From Diplocarpon mali (lineage: Eukaryota; Ascomycota; Leotiomycetes; Helotiales; Drepanopezizaceae): a DNA stretch of 64,000 nt. The notes under the pieces were generated by a model. That model saw only the letters and a list, made by a program, of their open reading frames with translations. It made no database searches and had not been told where the DNA came from. A program made the translations under genes and the position numbers. This document shows positions 1 through 10,527 of this stretch, one piece after another (position 1 is the stretch's first letter; every line of letters begins with the position of its first letter). The stretch lies in assembly GCA_024741835.1 (NCBI GenBank), contig JAENRP010000017.1, positions 101,344 to 165,343 on the forward strand, given 5' to 3'.

Positions 1-797
1 CGCTTCTACCCAGCTGACGAAGCGAGCGAAAGGGGGGTTCCCTTGACGCTTAGCAGATGGGAGGCTGAGTGCAGGTGAGGATATCGGATAATAGACGGAG
101 ACTGAGACGTGCCTCGTTCGTGACGCTCTTTCGGAGGGGAGATGTTTCTTCTCGTGGGCTGTGGTGCATAGTAGATGGTGCTTTCTTGTGTCGCCAAGTG
201 CTGGGTTGAGCAAAGGGATACAGCTGAGGAGTTGCATGGCCCGGGAATGGTGCTGCTGTCGTTGCGGCTCGCGGGCGAGGCACCGGATGGCGAGCGCTTT
301 CGCTGGCTTACGGCTTGCGGCTTGCGAGCCTCGTCTGGAGCAGCTTTGCGCCCTTCGGTACCTGGTTGTGGAGTCGCCGGGCTGGATCCGGGCGGGGGTT
401 GGATTGAGATGTGTTGGCGCAATGGCAGGGCTCCGACGCTGGGAGTCGCAGCAGATTTGCGACCAAGTCGGGGAGAGAGGCTGCATGGTGAGATGTGATT
501 GATTGTTTGGTGTATAGCTCTCTACATGCATTTCCAAGGCGACTCCACCGCATGGCTGGGCCAGCATCTCCAAGGCGACTCCACCGCATGGCTGGGCCAG
601 GTCGCAGGTCACCACTCGCACTTCTGCATGCCAGCAAGCCCGCCTCTTTCTGCTCAGCCGGCGGCGAGCGAGTATCCCCTCCTCCCCTCTCCCGGGCGAG
701 CGCTGTATCGCCGCGGCAATCGGCCAGCATCTGGCTGTGACCCTCCCCCCCGCGCATCATCCGTAGTGTGCCAACATGATTCCCAGACATCGTCCCT
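1..797. other. gene-free, GC-rich left edge
   Basis: Overlapping open frames on both strands here are low-complexity (Ser/Pro/Arg-rich) and fit no family. I see no convincing exon. The only structured element is a 36-bp direct duplication at 529-600, listed separately. A gene continuing off the left edge cannot be excluded. Confidence 0.5.
529..600. repeat. 36-bp direct duplication, two copies
   Basis: Positions 529-564 and 565-600 are head-to-tail copies of a 36-bp unit that starts CAT and ends GGGCCAG. They differ at a single base (T versus C at unit position 4). The copies are adjacent with no spacer, so this is a recent tandem duplication. Its length is a multiple of three, but the surrounding frames do not look coding. 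Confidence 0.9.
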
Positions 798-1262
798 TCA
801 ATCCGCGTCAAGAATGTCCTTCTCCGCCAGCTCGACCTCCACACAGGCCGGTATCAGACCGCAGGCCTCGCCGCCCGACCGCGAAGCAACCCGGCAGAGC
901 GCCAGATCGTCCTTCCCGGCATCGAGCACGGTCCCGAAGGCGAGCTCGCCGTCCGCATCCGCCCGCTGCTGGTCCTGATAGATGTACGTTGCGTCGACGT
1001 GGATGGCCGCCCCGCGCGCGGAGAGGGCCGGGGCGGGGGGCTCCTCGCCGTCCGAGTCGGAGAGGGAGCTGTGGAGCTCGTCGAGGAGCTTGTCGTAGAG
1101 GTTCGCGTGGCCGACGAGGCGGCGGAGGTCCTGGTCTCTGCAGGCTGCTGCCGCGGCAAGCTTCTCGTAGGCGACTCTGGCGATGGAGTATATCTCCGAC
1201 TCGGATGGCGGCGAGGCGGCGGCGGGGTCGCCGTCGAGGTAGCTTGCCTTGGTTGGCGTCAT
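798..1262 (-). CDS. small conserved-looking hypothetical protein, acidic
   Basis: A single-exon frame of 154 residues starting at the ATG whose A is at 1262. The open frame continues upstream to about 1550, but that extension is Arg/Ser-rich and unlike the rest, so I chose the internal ATG (MTPTKASYLDG). The body is mostly helical in character, with ISI-type hydrophobic and Ala-rich heptads at residues 20-60. An acidic patch DSDGEE follows near residue 70, and the C-terminal half has alternating strands ending in VELAEKD. I see no signal peptide, membrane helix or catalytic motif. I do not recognise a family and infer no function. Codon use is strongly G/C-ending, as in the real genes of this window, which is the main reason to believe it. 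Its promoter would lie in 1263-1500. Confidence 0.55.
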   Translation of the reverse strand: MTPTKASYLDGDPAAASPPSESEIYSIARVAYEKLAAAAACRDQDLRRLVGHANLYDKLLDELHSSLSDSDGEEPPAPALSARGAAIHVDATYIYQDQQRADADGELAFGTVLDAGKDDLALCRVASRSGGEACGLIPACVEVELAEKDILDAD

Positions 1263-3661
1263 GATCGTGCGATGCCGGGGATGTGCGCGCTGAAGGACCT
1301 GCCGTGACCGTGAGCGCAGAGCCGCCAGCAGAGAAATCGATCTGTATATGTACCTCGACCCATCCGTATTCTCCCACGGATGCGCGCTCGCGGAGGCGAC
1401 AGCGCGCCGAGCCCCCGGGCATGACAACTCATCATGTCGAGCCCGCATGCCGGCGCTCCCGACCAGATCGACACGAGGGCATGATGCAGCGCTCATCGAC
1501 CTTCGCGTCGCCTCTCCCCCCAGCTGTCGGGATGTGTATCGCGTCGGCATTCCGACCTCCCCGCCGCACCGATGCTACGTGCGCAGTCGTACCCACGAGG
1601 GGATGCTCTCTCGGCCAATCATGGAGCGAGATGGATGGATGCATGCTTGAACGCTTGGGAGTTGCCCGCGCGCCGAGGCGACATGGTGCAAATGGATGAC
1701 GCCGTCGACTCGAGACGATACGGGCACAGCTGTGGTTTGTTCTCTCGACCTGAGCGGAGGAAAGCTGCGTGCAGGAAATCACGGCGTCGAGGCTCTGGAA
1801 TGCCGGGCGGACTACGATGACCGCCGCCCCCGTACCTCGGCGCTCTGCATCCTGCTCGGCGGTCGGTGTTCTGCATGCGCATCGGCTGGACTCGGCGTCG
1901 GATCTCCAGACGTCGCCGGCGTCGATGGGACAATCAGACAACCGACGGCCTGACTTGCGCCGTCCTGCTCGTCCAGCAGCCGGAGCAGACGACCGGCCAT
2001 GGCTCGCGCCCTGGGGATGCAGGATGAGAGACGTGTAGAGTCTCGCCGATCGACGCGTGTGATGGAGCGTGGCAAGATCTGGGATATCTCACATCTCCCA
2101 TGATGAGTCTGTGCTCCGGGCACGAAGGTCCTTGTTTGCGGGCGCTGGGATGGAAAGTATATGAAGTTGTGCTTTGCACACGCCCAGATAACCTTCGACA
2201 CCATGCGTTGGTTCGAAGGTGTGTCTGCAAGAGGGCTTAGACGCAAGGGTATATATCCGCTGCTGAGCCAATGCGAACTCGCTGCTCTCTACACGGTATG
2301 CCACACAAGAGATGAAATACAGGATGGACATCAGATATCCTTACTCGACTTACCCTGCCAAAATCCACAACCCGCAATGATGCCTCCGAAACGGAAACGA
2401 TCGGTCTTGATCCGAGTGAGACTTGGAGGGTTCTATCGAGATATTGTATAGTCATGATCATAGAAGAAGGCTGTATCGAACACTCGGTAGTCCAGCGAGG
2501 ACAGCGTTACCAAGTACTTACCATGCACAGAGGAGGCTCGGTAGATTATGAGACTCTGTACACAGTACTACGATTGTGAACCTGGTCGCCGGCTCAGCAC
2601 CGCATTGGCATTATCTGCCACAGGGGTTTGGGATGGGATGGCAAGCTTGACTCCGGCCTTCACGTGGTGTTTGTGAGTCTGGGATGGAGGATCTCGGTTC
2701 CAGATAACGTTTCTCGCAAGATCCTCCCTGTGAGCAGCGACTTCGTGCAGGGGGGAACAACCCACAACTCTAGGCCGTGCACTCGAGGTACTCGCCAAGC
2801 TGCTTTTGTTTACATTCCCAGTATTCCGGAACGGCGCCTGTGCTTGAGATCAGCGGCGCGATGGAAGGGCACTCTGATCTCGAGGCGAAGCGACTCTGGA
2901 AGACAGTGCTTGACAGCGTATCCGTCCATCTCAGGAGGCATGTCGAGTCGGACCTCGAGGGATTTTGTATCTCGAGCGGAGCATCCATGCCCAAAATTTT
3001 AGTCGTGGACGAGCGGCGATTTCTCACAGCTGTATGATGCGCAGTTCCGACCCCTGCCAATCGAAACCTCTGGACCTCCGCTCAGACTGCGAACGTGCAA
3101 TAATGACTACCTGCACTCGGTAGCGACCTTGCACGTCGAGTCGTGGAGAGGCTTAGAGATGGCCGAGAGAAACACCAATAGAGGCAGCTCTCGGAAGCGC
3201 CCGGGGCAGAACCAAGGAGTCGAGAGGAGTGGTTGATGCGTAGAAAATCACAACTCTTCATTGACTTGGGTCTTGTTCGAATTCAAAATCGGGCTTACAG
3301 ATGAGTAAATATAGACGGCCATATTGCGAGGTAGTGCGAGGGAAAATTACCACCTCGTTTTTCTCTCCTACGAGAAACCATCATAGCTAAAGTATCGGGA
3401 GAAGTAGCTACCTCTATAGAAAATTACAACTCTTATCTGATTCTAATCTTATCCTACTCAATATCGTGTTTATACAGTATTAGATCTAGACGACAAAGCT
3501 GCTATCCCATATTACAATATGCTCTTCCCTTCCCGCATAAAATTACTTTCCTCGACAGTTGGTGGTCTTGATACCCACAGCCACATCACTCCGCACTGCG
3601 AGGGGTTCTTCATTCACCGCTTCGAAAATCTTGCATAGCAGGTATCAGGTGCTCTGGCACC
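1263..3661. other. intergenic, no recognisable gene
   Basis: Open frames between 1283 and 3060 occur on both strands, overlap, and translate to unstructured sequence; none matches a family I know. The last part (about 3240-3560) is clearly AT-richer than its surroundings and carries many TA dinucleotides. That fits an old repeat degraded by RIP-like mutation, but I cannot name the element. Confidence 0.5.
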
Positions 3662-6086
3662 TCATGAGCCACTCTTCCAGTACCCCTCCACCTCTGCGCT
3701 TGTCTTGGTACACTTTCTCACAAATTCATCAGTCGTTAACGTGTCTCTGGTCGTGTACTTGGCCCGCACCACCTCCTCCACAACACCCCTCAAGCTTGAC
3801 ACGCCGCTTTTCGCCTTGATTTCCCACTTTTCCCCGTCGCGGATGTTGAATAAGATGATGCGTGGCAGGGGCAACACGTCGCCCGCTTGGCCATCCTGCA
3901 TACGCATGGTCCAGAGGTAGCCATAAATGCACGCCTGAATAGCGTGCTCGAGCGAGAGCTTGGCGACTAGCTTGATCTCCCAGATGGAGAGAATCTCCCC
4001 ATCTCCAGGCCGAGCGGCAGCAGTTCTCTTGGTTGCCTTCCTCTTCCGCCCCTGCTTTGCGACTCTCTGGCTACCAGCTCCGTCTGGTGATGCGACCGCC
4101 ATACTGTGGTCGTACCGCAGTACATCGGCCCTCCCGGACAACTCTGTCGCCTGCGCTTCTTCCGAGCCAGGCTCAACGCCGACTCGCAGCTCGCGCTGGC
4201 TCATCTTTACCTCAAACTCCAATCGCGCGGCTCCCTCAAGCTGCTCGGCCAACCGGTTCCGCGCGGCATCCAGGTAGTCGCCCAGCCAGTCGAAGTCATG
4301 GGCCTGCATTTGTATTTGCCGCGACTTATACCTCGATACGGCCGCATCGTACCGACAGGCATCCCGACAGAGCCATGCAGCTTGTTTTAACGGATCAGAT
4401 GGTATGTCGGGCAGTGGCTCCTCGGGGCGATGGCCTAACGTAGTGAGCGTTCCGAGCCGCGCCAATTCCTGCGCGGCGACGACGGCAAGGCCGTTGAGGT
4501 CGCTGACTGCCTCGTAGTGTTGCTTCGCAGCGTGCGTGAGCACTTTATCGGGGGCAGCAATGTGCTGGCTCTCGGGCAACGGCGCAGCAGCCAGGTTGAT
4601 ATCAAGATGCCTTCTGCAGATGGCATCCAAGGTCTCATCGGGGACGTGGCGGGCCACGAGCGAAGCGAAGACCTTCTTTGGGAGGAGCAGGCCAGACCGA
4701 GACGGCTTCCCCACAGCGGCAGGGCCTTGCATCTCTGCCCTGGAGAAGTTGAGGTACTGGGCGGTCTTGTGCAGTTGGTCCTCGTTGATGAAAGGCATGG
4801 GTCGCTGGCGATCGTCGTGCATCACGACGAGCTTCTTCCGCGCGCGCGTGAGCCCTACAAAGATGCTGTTGGGGCACCGATCGTCGGGCAAGTCACGAGC
4901 CTGGAACTCGAAGAAGCCGGCATCAGCGCCGTAGACAATGACAAGATCGCGCTCGTTGCCTTTGAACTGGTGGAAAGTCGATACGCTGATCTTGCCGGCG
5001 ACGACCTTCTCGTCAAGCGAGACCTCGTCCGATGTAGACACGGCGACGGGAAGGCCGTAGAAGCCTGACAAGTGGTTGGTCAGGCTAGAGAGGGCCCCGT
5101 TGGAGCGGACTGAGGGTGCGAGGATAGCGGTGCGCGCGGATCCGTATCTACGAATTAACGGGATGAGTTTCCGCGCGACGGTTTCGATGTCAAAAATGTT
5201 GCCATGCATGTACAACGGCTTTGGTCCATGGCGCAGTCCCGTGATATACTCCTCGCCACCTAGGAACACTTGGTTCACAAAGGCTGACATTTCGTGACTG
5301 AGACGGAAGCTCTTGCTCAGCGGAAGTTGCGTCCAGGAATAAGGGGAGAGTGTGGCGAGGATGGATGGCGCCTGGGTTAGAAAGCGGTCGTCGGCGCCCA
5401 TAAAGTTGTAGATGGTCTGCTTCTCGTCGCCCAGCACAACTAATCTGGGCGCCTGGCCCCCGGCGGCATGAGTCACGGCCGAGATGAATGCGCATATAAG
5501 CCAGAACAAATTGTCGGTGCAATCCTGCAGCTCGTCCAAGATAATGGTCTCGTAGGGCTCGCCGCTCCAGACGGGTGGGGTGGCCTGTTTCCTGAAAGCG
5601 AGAAGAGCCTGATCGTTGAACACGACAGAGGAGAAGAGACGGCTGGCCATACCGTGGAATGTGAAGACATCGCAGGCCTGGTGGCTCTCGAGGCGACGGG
5701 CTGTCTCTAGCTGTAGGCGCTTAGAGTAAGTGAGGAGAACTGTGAGCCGGTTCGGATTGGCGGCGACGATGAGCTCGGCGGTGGCGGTCTTCCCTGCGCC
5801 AGGGCGTGCCGACACGACGACATTTTGGATTTGAGACAACTTTACAATCATTTGCTGCTCTGCTGAAGGGATGCGTGGACTTTGAGCAGGTGCAGATGGC
5901 CTTCCAATGTTGATGCCGAGTGCAGGGGCGATTTCCGTGTTCGTCGCAGATTCGGCGGCACTGTACAGGCGCCGGGGACGACATCTAGTTACTCCTCGTA
6001 TCAATATATATGTGCCGAGGCCCTGTAAAACGCGGGTGTTAGCATTATGCTCCAACTGTATCCATCTCCTAAGCTGTCGTTACCAT
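3662..6086 (-). CDS. UvrD-like SF1 helicase with C-terminal PD-(D/E)XK nuclease
   Basis: A predicted ATP-dependent helicase-nuclease of about 787 residues. SF1 motifs appear in order: Walker A ARPGAGKTA near residue 73-82, motif II LDELQD near 163-168, motif III VLGDEKQTIYNFMG near 197-210, motif V STFHQFKGNERD near 349-360, and motif VI VGLTRARKKLVV near 390-401. The C-terminal part has a RecB/Cas4-like nuclease signature: GRADVL (Asp near 634), WEIKLV (Glu and Lys near 683-685) and AIQACIYGY. An intron at 6023-6083 (GTAACG donor, TGCTAAC branch, TTTTACAG acceptor) places the ATG at 6084-6086 as a three-base first exon. This gives the N-terminus MGLGTYILIRG..RRLYSA, which looks like a mitochondrial presequence. 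The frame also stays open upstream of that ATG to another ATG at 6207-6209, an alternative start. Known for such fusions: end resection or DNA repair. Role in mitochondria is inference. Confidence 0.85.
6023..6083 (-). other. intron at the start of the helicase gene
   Basis: Read on the minus strand, this 61-bp segment begins GTAACG, contains an ideal TGCTAAC branch site 18 bases before its end and finishes TTTTACAG. Removing it joins ATG directly to the GGC of the long frame in phase. Without it the helicase frame would have to start on a non-ATG codon. Confidence 0.75.
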
Positions 6087-7311
6087 GGAGAGGCCCTCAA
6101 GTTGGTTTGAGTGTGCAAGTATAAGTTTGTACTGTGACAAAAAGGCGCCACTGGGTCCGGCCAACCTCGCAATATCGCGCCAGATCGGACCATATAGTAC
6201 ACAGGGCATTATTGAACGGACAGCGAGATTGAAAGACGAGGAATTTTCTCTTCATTTCGTAAGTATTAGAACTGCAGCCTGAGGATGCTTGAGAATGAAG
6301 TGCTGGTTTTGCTAAATGTCAATAGTACTATACTATAATCGTGCGGTGTAGAAAGAATGATTCTCTTTGGCGAACAGAAGTATTGGACACACGTAAACTA
6401 TTTGTGGCCGTACAACGTCGAAGCCCTGTTGACGCCTTGATGACAAAACTCACTTCCAGACATTTCTGCGTAGGGTGAGCTCCATGCTGGCGTAGTTAAG
6501 AGGGTGAAGTCACGGGAGTTCCTGGATAAAACGGATGTGACTATAGCGCCCAGAAGGTATGGTGGGCTGGTAAGCCGGTGAGGTGCAAGAGACAGAATAG
6601 AGTTACGAAAGGGAGAGTTTGAAGCGATATAATTGAAGTTCAAGTTTGACCTGGTCCAAGCTTCAGAGCTACCCCACATTAATCAGTTGGATTACCTCAT
6701 CATTGATTCTTTACTTGGAGGGCTCGGGCCATGATATGCGCCACAGGGAGGCACGCGCCACACGTGGTAGACGGGTTATCAAATGTCATATGTCAAAGTC
6801 GTGGCCTTTTCTTTCGGCATGTTGACTTACAAGTCGGTCAATCCTAGTCTACTTCGGCTCTTATTTTCGAACAAGTGGCCAAAACGAGCACAGCACTCGG
6901 CCATGTTCGAGATGACTGATTTAGTATATCTGATGCAGGTTGTCCCGGATTCCGTGTCAACTGCTCAAGGAATGACGTCATTGTTAGACGCGAGGCGTAT
7001 AACCAAGGAGAAGTGCTCTGCGAAATGCTCGGCAGAGAGGATAGAGAAGAGTGAGACTGTCAGGAGGAAAGCGCGAGTTTACTCCGTATATCGGTACGGT
7101 ACCTAGTAAACGCTCGCTTATGCCAGAATTCATGCCCCACATCTTGTTGCTTGTCAACAATCGACCATTGGAAAAGGGGCTCGCTTCGTCTGTCTCGTGA
7201 CCCATCTGTGACCAATCAGTTTCTGAATTTTCTTCGTCATCGTCTTGCCAAACCTTTTCGGCCGCGGATCGCCATCTCCTTCATCCTCTACGCACTACGC
7301 ACCCAACGAAT
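6087..7311. other. divergent promoter region, no gene seen
   Basis: This region lies between the divergently transcribed helicase and N-acetyltransferase genes. It is moderately AT-rich. Small frames at 6398-6679 and 6783-7106 have no recognisable content. Regulation of both neighbours presumably sits here, but I cannot point to a specific site. Confidence 0.5.
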
Positions 7312-8324
7312 ATGGCTTCAGCATACACCTCCGCGCAGCTCGACGAATACGAGTCACACGTTTCCCTGCCCACCCCCTTCCTTAGAGCCTCGAAGCCTCC
7401 TTTGGATATCGCATACCTGACCGCGCTACACATCCACCAGATATCCACCGCGCCCTACGAGAATCTCCTTCTTCACTACTCCAGCTCGCACACCGTGTCC
7501 CTCGACCCTCAGGACCTCTTCAAGAAAATCGTTACCGACAAGCGAGGTCGGGGTGGCTATTGCATGGAGAATAGCATTCTGTTCAACCATATCCTGAGAG
7601 GTTTGGGCTTCCAGGTGTACACGGCCGGAGTCAGGATCCGCGCAAGAGTAGGAGGAGTACCTGCCGGAGACTATATCGGATGGTGAGCTCACCTCTCGTA
7701 CCACAGCGACTCTTGAATCGCAAGTTCATCTTGATCAGGGTCCACATCGTCAACATCGTCACCCTCCCCACAGGCTCGCAATATGCTCTCGACGTTGGCT
7801 TCGGCGGCGACGGGGCCACCCAACCGATGCCCATGGTATCGGGTCAAGTCGTCAAGAACCTCGGCATGCAAGAAGTTCGCCTGCTCCACTCCACCATCCC
7901 ACAGCATCAACAAACCGATCAGAGCAAGAGACTCTGGCTCTACCAGTACCGCAACACGACGGCCCAGGAATGGAACTCATTTTACGCGTTCCCGGAGACG
8001 GAATTCACGCCTGCGGATTTCGAGGTTATGAACTTCTATACGAGCCAGAATCATGCGGCTGCGAATCTGCAGACGAGGACGGTGCTGGTGATCCGGTTCT
8101 TGAGGGGAGCAAGAGAGGGAGCAGGGGAGGGGGAGTTCATTGTGGGCAAGGTTATGATGGTTAATGGTGAGGTTAAGAGAAATGACGGGGGCAAGACGAG
8201 GGTGATTAAGGTTTGTGAGACAGAGGACGAGAGGATCGAGGCTTTGAGGGAGTATTTTGGGATTACGTTGACCGAGGAGGAGAGACTGGGGGTCAGGGGG
8301 AGGAATGTGGAGCTGGGCATTTGA
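7312..8324 (+). CDS. arylamine N-acetyltransferase
   Basis: An acetyl-CoA-dependent N-acetyltransferase of 318 residues that acetylates aromatic amines and hydrazines; fungal members can detoxify aryl-amine xenobiotics such as plant benzoxazolinone derivatives. Two exons: 7312-7682 and 7739-8324, with a 56-bp intron (GTGAGC..ATCAG). Joining restores GW-VHIVNIV, which fits the family and gives a total divisible by three. The Cys-His-Asp triad is visible: Cys84 in RGRGGYCMEN, His126 in WVHIVNI, Asp142 in ALDVGFGG. The N-terminal helical region (YLTALHIHQISTAPYENL) is also typical. No signal peptide is present, so it is expected to be cytosolic. The C-terminal part from about residue 215 is less conserved. 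The family assignment is firm; the physiological substrate is unknown. Confidence 0.92.
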
Positions 8325-9827
8325 TCTGTCGTCCTACATAGCTACTTTAAAACCGGAATATCCCGCGTAATTGCTGTAGCATGTGTACATCATTAGACGA
8401 GAATCAACAGACGGGGCGCTGAAACTCAGTGGCTTTTGGGGCGGTCATGAAAGGTGGCACTCGTGCGAACTGAATTCTGTTCTGCCAAAGCTTGAGTCTC
8501 TACAGTACCCATTTCACCTCGTCTTGTATGACGTCTTTTCTCCCGGCTATAGGAATGTGGGTTTCCAGAAACTCAGTTGCACTGAATGGTCGAAGCTGCG
8601 GATAGATATCGGCGTGAGGGGCGGCTTCTGCCGCCATCTAGCGTCAGTCATGCACTATGAAGAGGCGATTGATATACCGGAGTCCTAATTCAGCAATTTC
8701 AGGAAACCCTCCGCAATTTACAACTTACAATCAGTTAGCAGCATCGAATCTTCCTTGATAGCTCCACCAGATCGAGCTTTGCTGATGACATCGAGCCCAC
8801 GATCGATCTTGTTTCCCCGGAGAAAACAAACAGGGGCAAGAGCGTAGGGAAATACAGGAGAAGCGGATTCATGCTGATCGCACTTACAGCACTCCGCTGC
8901 CCACGGGCTTGTAATGGTCAGCTCCCTCAATCCTGTACTCACAGGCAACATGAAAGCTGACAATAGTTCTCAAGGATTTCCTCCTGCCAATGTCATGCGC
9001 TCAGCTTCTCTGGCCTCTCCACCTGAGCTTTAAATCAACATGGCGTGTTTTTCAAAGTGAGGAAGAGACTGGGCTTTAGCAAGTCGGCTTTTGTAAGTTA
9101 GCGGGCACTGACAGAGATTCACCCTAAGCGAGGCATATCAACAAGCGACTATGCAAGCACGTAGACCCAGCACTGAGGTGGAAAAGTAACCAAGCCAATT
9201 CATGAAGTGCAAAGACTTGTGGCCATCTCAATTTAATTCTACTTTGGGTCGTGCTAAGGACTTAGCAAGTATAGCTCTTCTCGCGGGACGCGCAATTGAC
9301 ACCTATCTTCTGTGTTTTTTGATATTATTTTTTAGAAAATGATGCTGAAACAACTGACTTGGGGGCGAGATATGCGAGGAGGTGAATTCTAGTTGGACCC
9401 GAGGAAAACTCCAGCAAACGCTTCCCAGGAACCTATCTCTGAGCAAGCAGTATCAGTCCGCATACTTAGTAGATTATATGCCGTCATTAAATTTCAGATC
9501 TACCATGTTAAGCAAAATCCCTCAGCTTGTTTCCAGCCTCGGGGTCTTCTTCCAAGATTCGGTTATCATCGTGCGTCCGCCAGAGGCTTCAGCTACGCGC
9601 CAGTACCAAATCAACCAGAAACTCCTAGAGAATGCATATGCCCAAAATCTACGAAGCAGTTTCTGTTGAGCACGTGACTGTATCCCGGTGACTCACACGG
9701 GAAAGAGAACTCTGACATCTCCTGCGATTCGCATACAAAACTACGCAAATAGCCATCTTATACTTTGTATCAAGACCAGTGACGAGTAAAAGTCAAAATT
9801 CTTAAGAAATCACTATCAGTTTCAAAT
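8325..9827. other. intergenic, nothing recognised
   Basis: Only short open frames occur (for example 8383-8688, 9382-9677) and none resembles a known protein. The stretch is moderately AT-rich. It would contain the terminator of the N-acetyltransferase and the promoter of the methyltransferase at 9828. Confidence 0.5.
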
Positions 9828-10527
9828 ATGGCTTCTCCGGCCTCCAGCGCTGCCCAGCACAAACAAGATTCCCACCTCGCGACAGACCCAGTCAAACTCC
9901 TAGTCCAGCAGAGCTACGACAAGATCGCCGACACTTATCTAGAGTGGACTCTCAGTACGCCCTCGCCTCGCCTCGCCTACCTCCAGACACTCCTCTCTCA
10001 CCTCTCGTCGCCATCAACGTCTCATATCCTGGAGCTCGGCTGCGGGGCCGGCGTCCCTGGAACACGTTTCCTGTCAAAGTCCTGCGGCCGCATCTTTGGA
10101 GTCGACATCTCGCTGGCTCAGATCGAGCGTGCGAGGAAAAACGTCGGGAGCGCAAACGCGGATTTTGTGCGTAGCGATATGATGGCGCTCGACTTCCCTG
10201 ACGGGAGGTTTGACGCTGTTGTTGGCTTGTATAGCATTCTACACTTGAAGAAGGAGGAGCAGGTTGTTCTGATGGAGAGGGTTTGCCGGTGGCTGAAGCT
10301 GGGGGGGGGTTTTTGTCGGGAATTTTGCATTGACTGGGAAAGAGGACACAGGGCCTTGGCTGGAGGGGGAGAAGATGTTTTGGGGTGGCTGGGAGGAGAA
10401 GGACTGGTTGCGAAATGTAGAGGGCGCGGGATTTGATGTTTTGCAGGGTGATGTTGTCATGGATGTGGAAGACGGGAGAGGAGTAAACTTCTTGTGGGTG
10501 GTTGCGAAGAGCAGAGGCGGGAACTGA
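9828..10527 (+). CDS. class I SAM methyltransferase, frameshifted at a G9 run
   Basis: A SAM-dependent methyltransferase with a single exon starting at ATG 9828. Motif I is ILELGCGAGVPGT (near residues 66-78), followed by GVDIS (motif II), a DMMALDFPDGRFDAVV stretch (motifs III/IV) and the LKKEEQ helix. At 10301-10309 there are nine Gs. In the starting frame the protein then turns into unrelated sequence and stops at 10436. Dropping one base in the run moves into a frame that reads VFVGNFALTGKED and continues with WGGWEEKDWLRNVEGAGF to a stop at 10527, just as in the family. So the coding sequence extends to 10527, but as written here it is broken by one extra G. This is either a homopolymer sequencing error or a genuine inactivating mutation. 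The substrate is unknown. Confidence 0.75.

Noticed and set aside
308..844. 178-codon minus-strand frame containing the duplicated 36-bp unit
   Set aside because: Its sequence is low-complexity, the strand also carries other equal-length frames, and no domain or intron structure supports it.
1432..1941. 169-codon minus-strand frame
   Set aside because: The sequence is Arg/Ser/Cys scattered with no motif, and it overlaps plus-strand frames of similar quality in GC-rich DNA.
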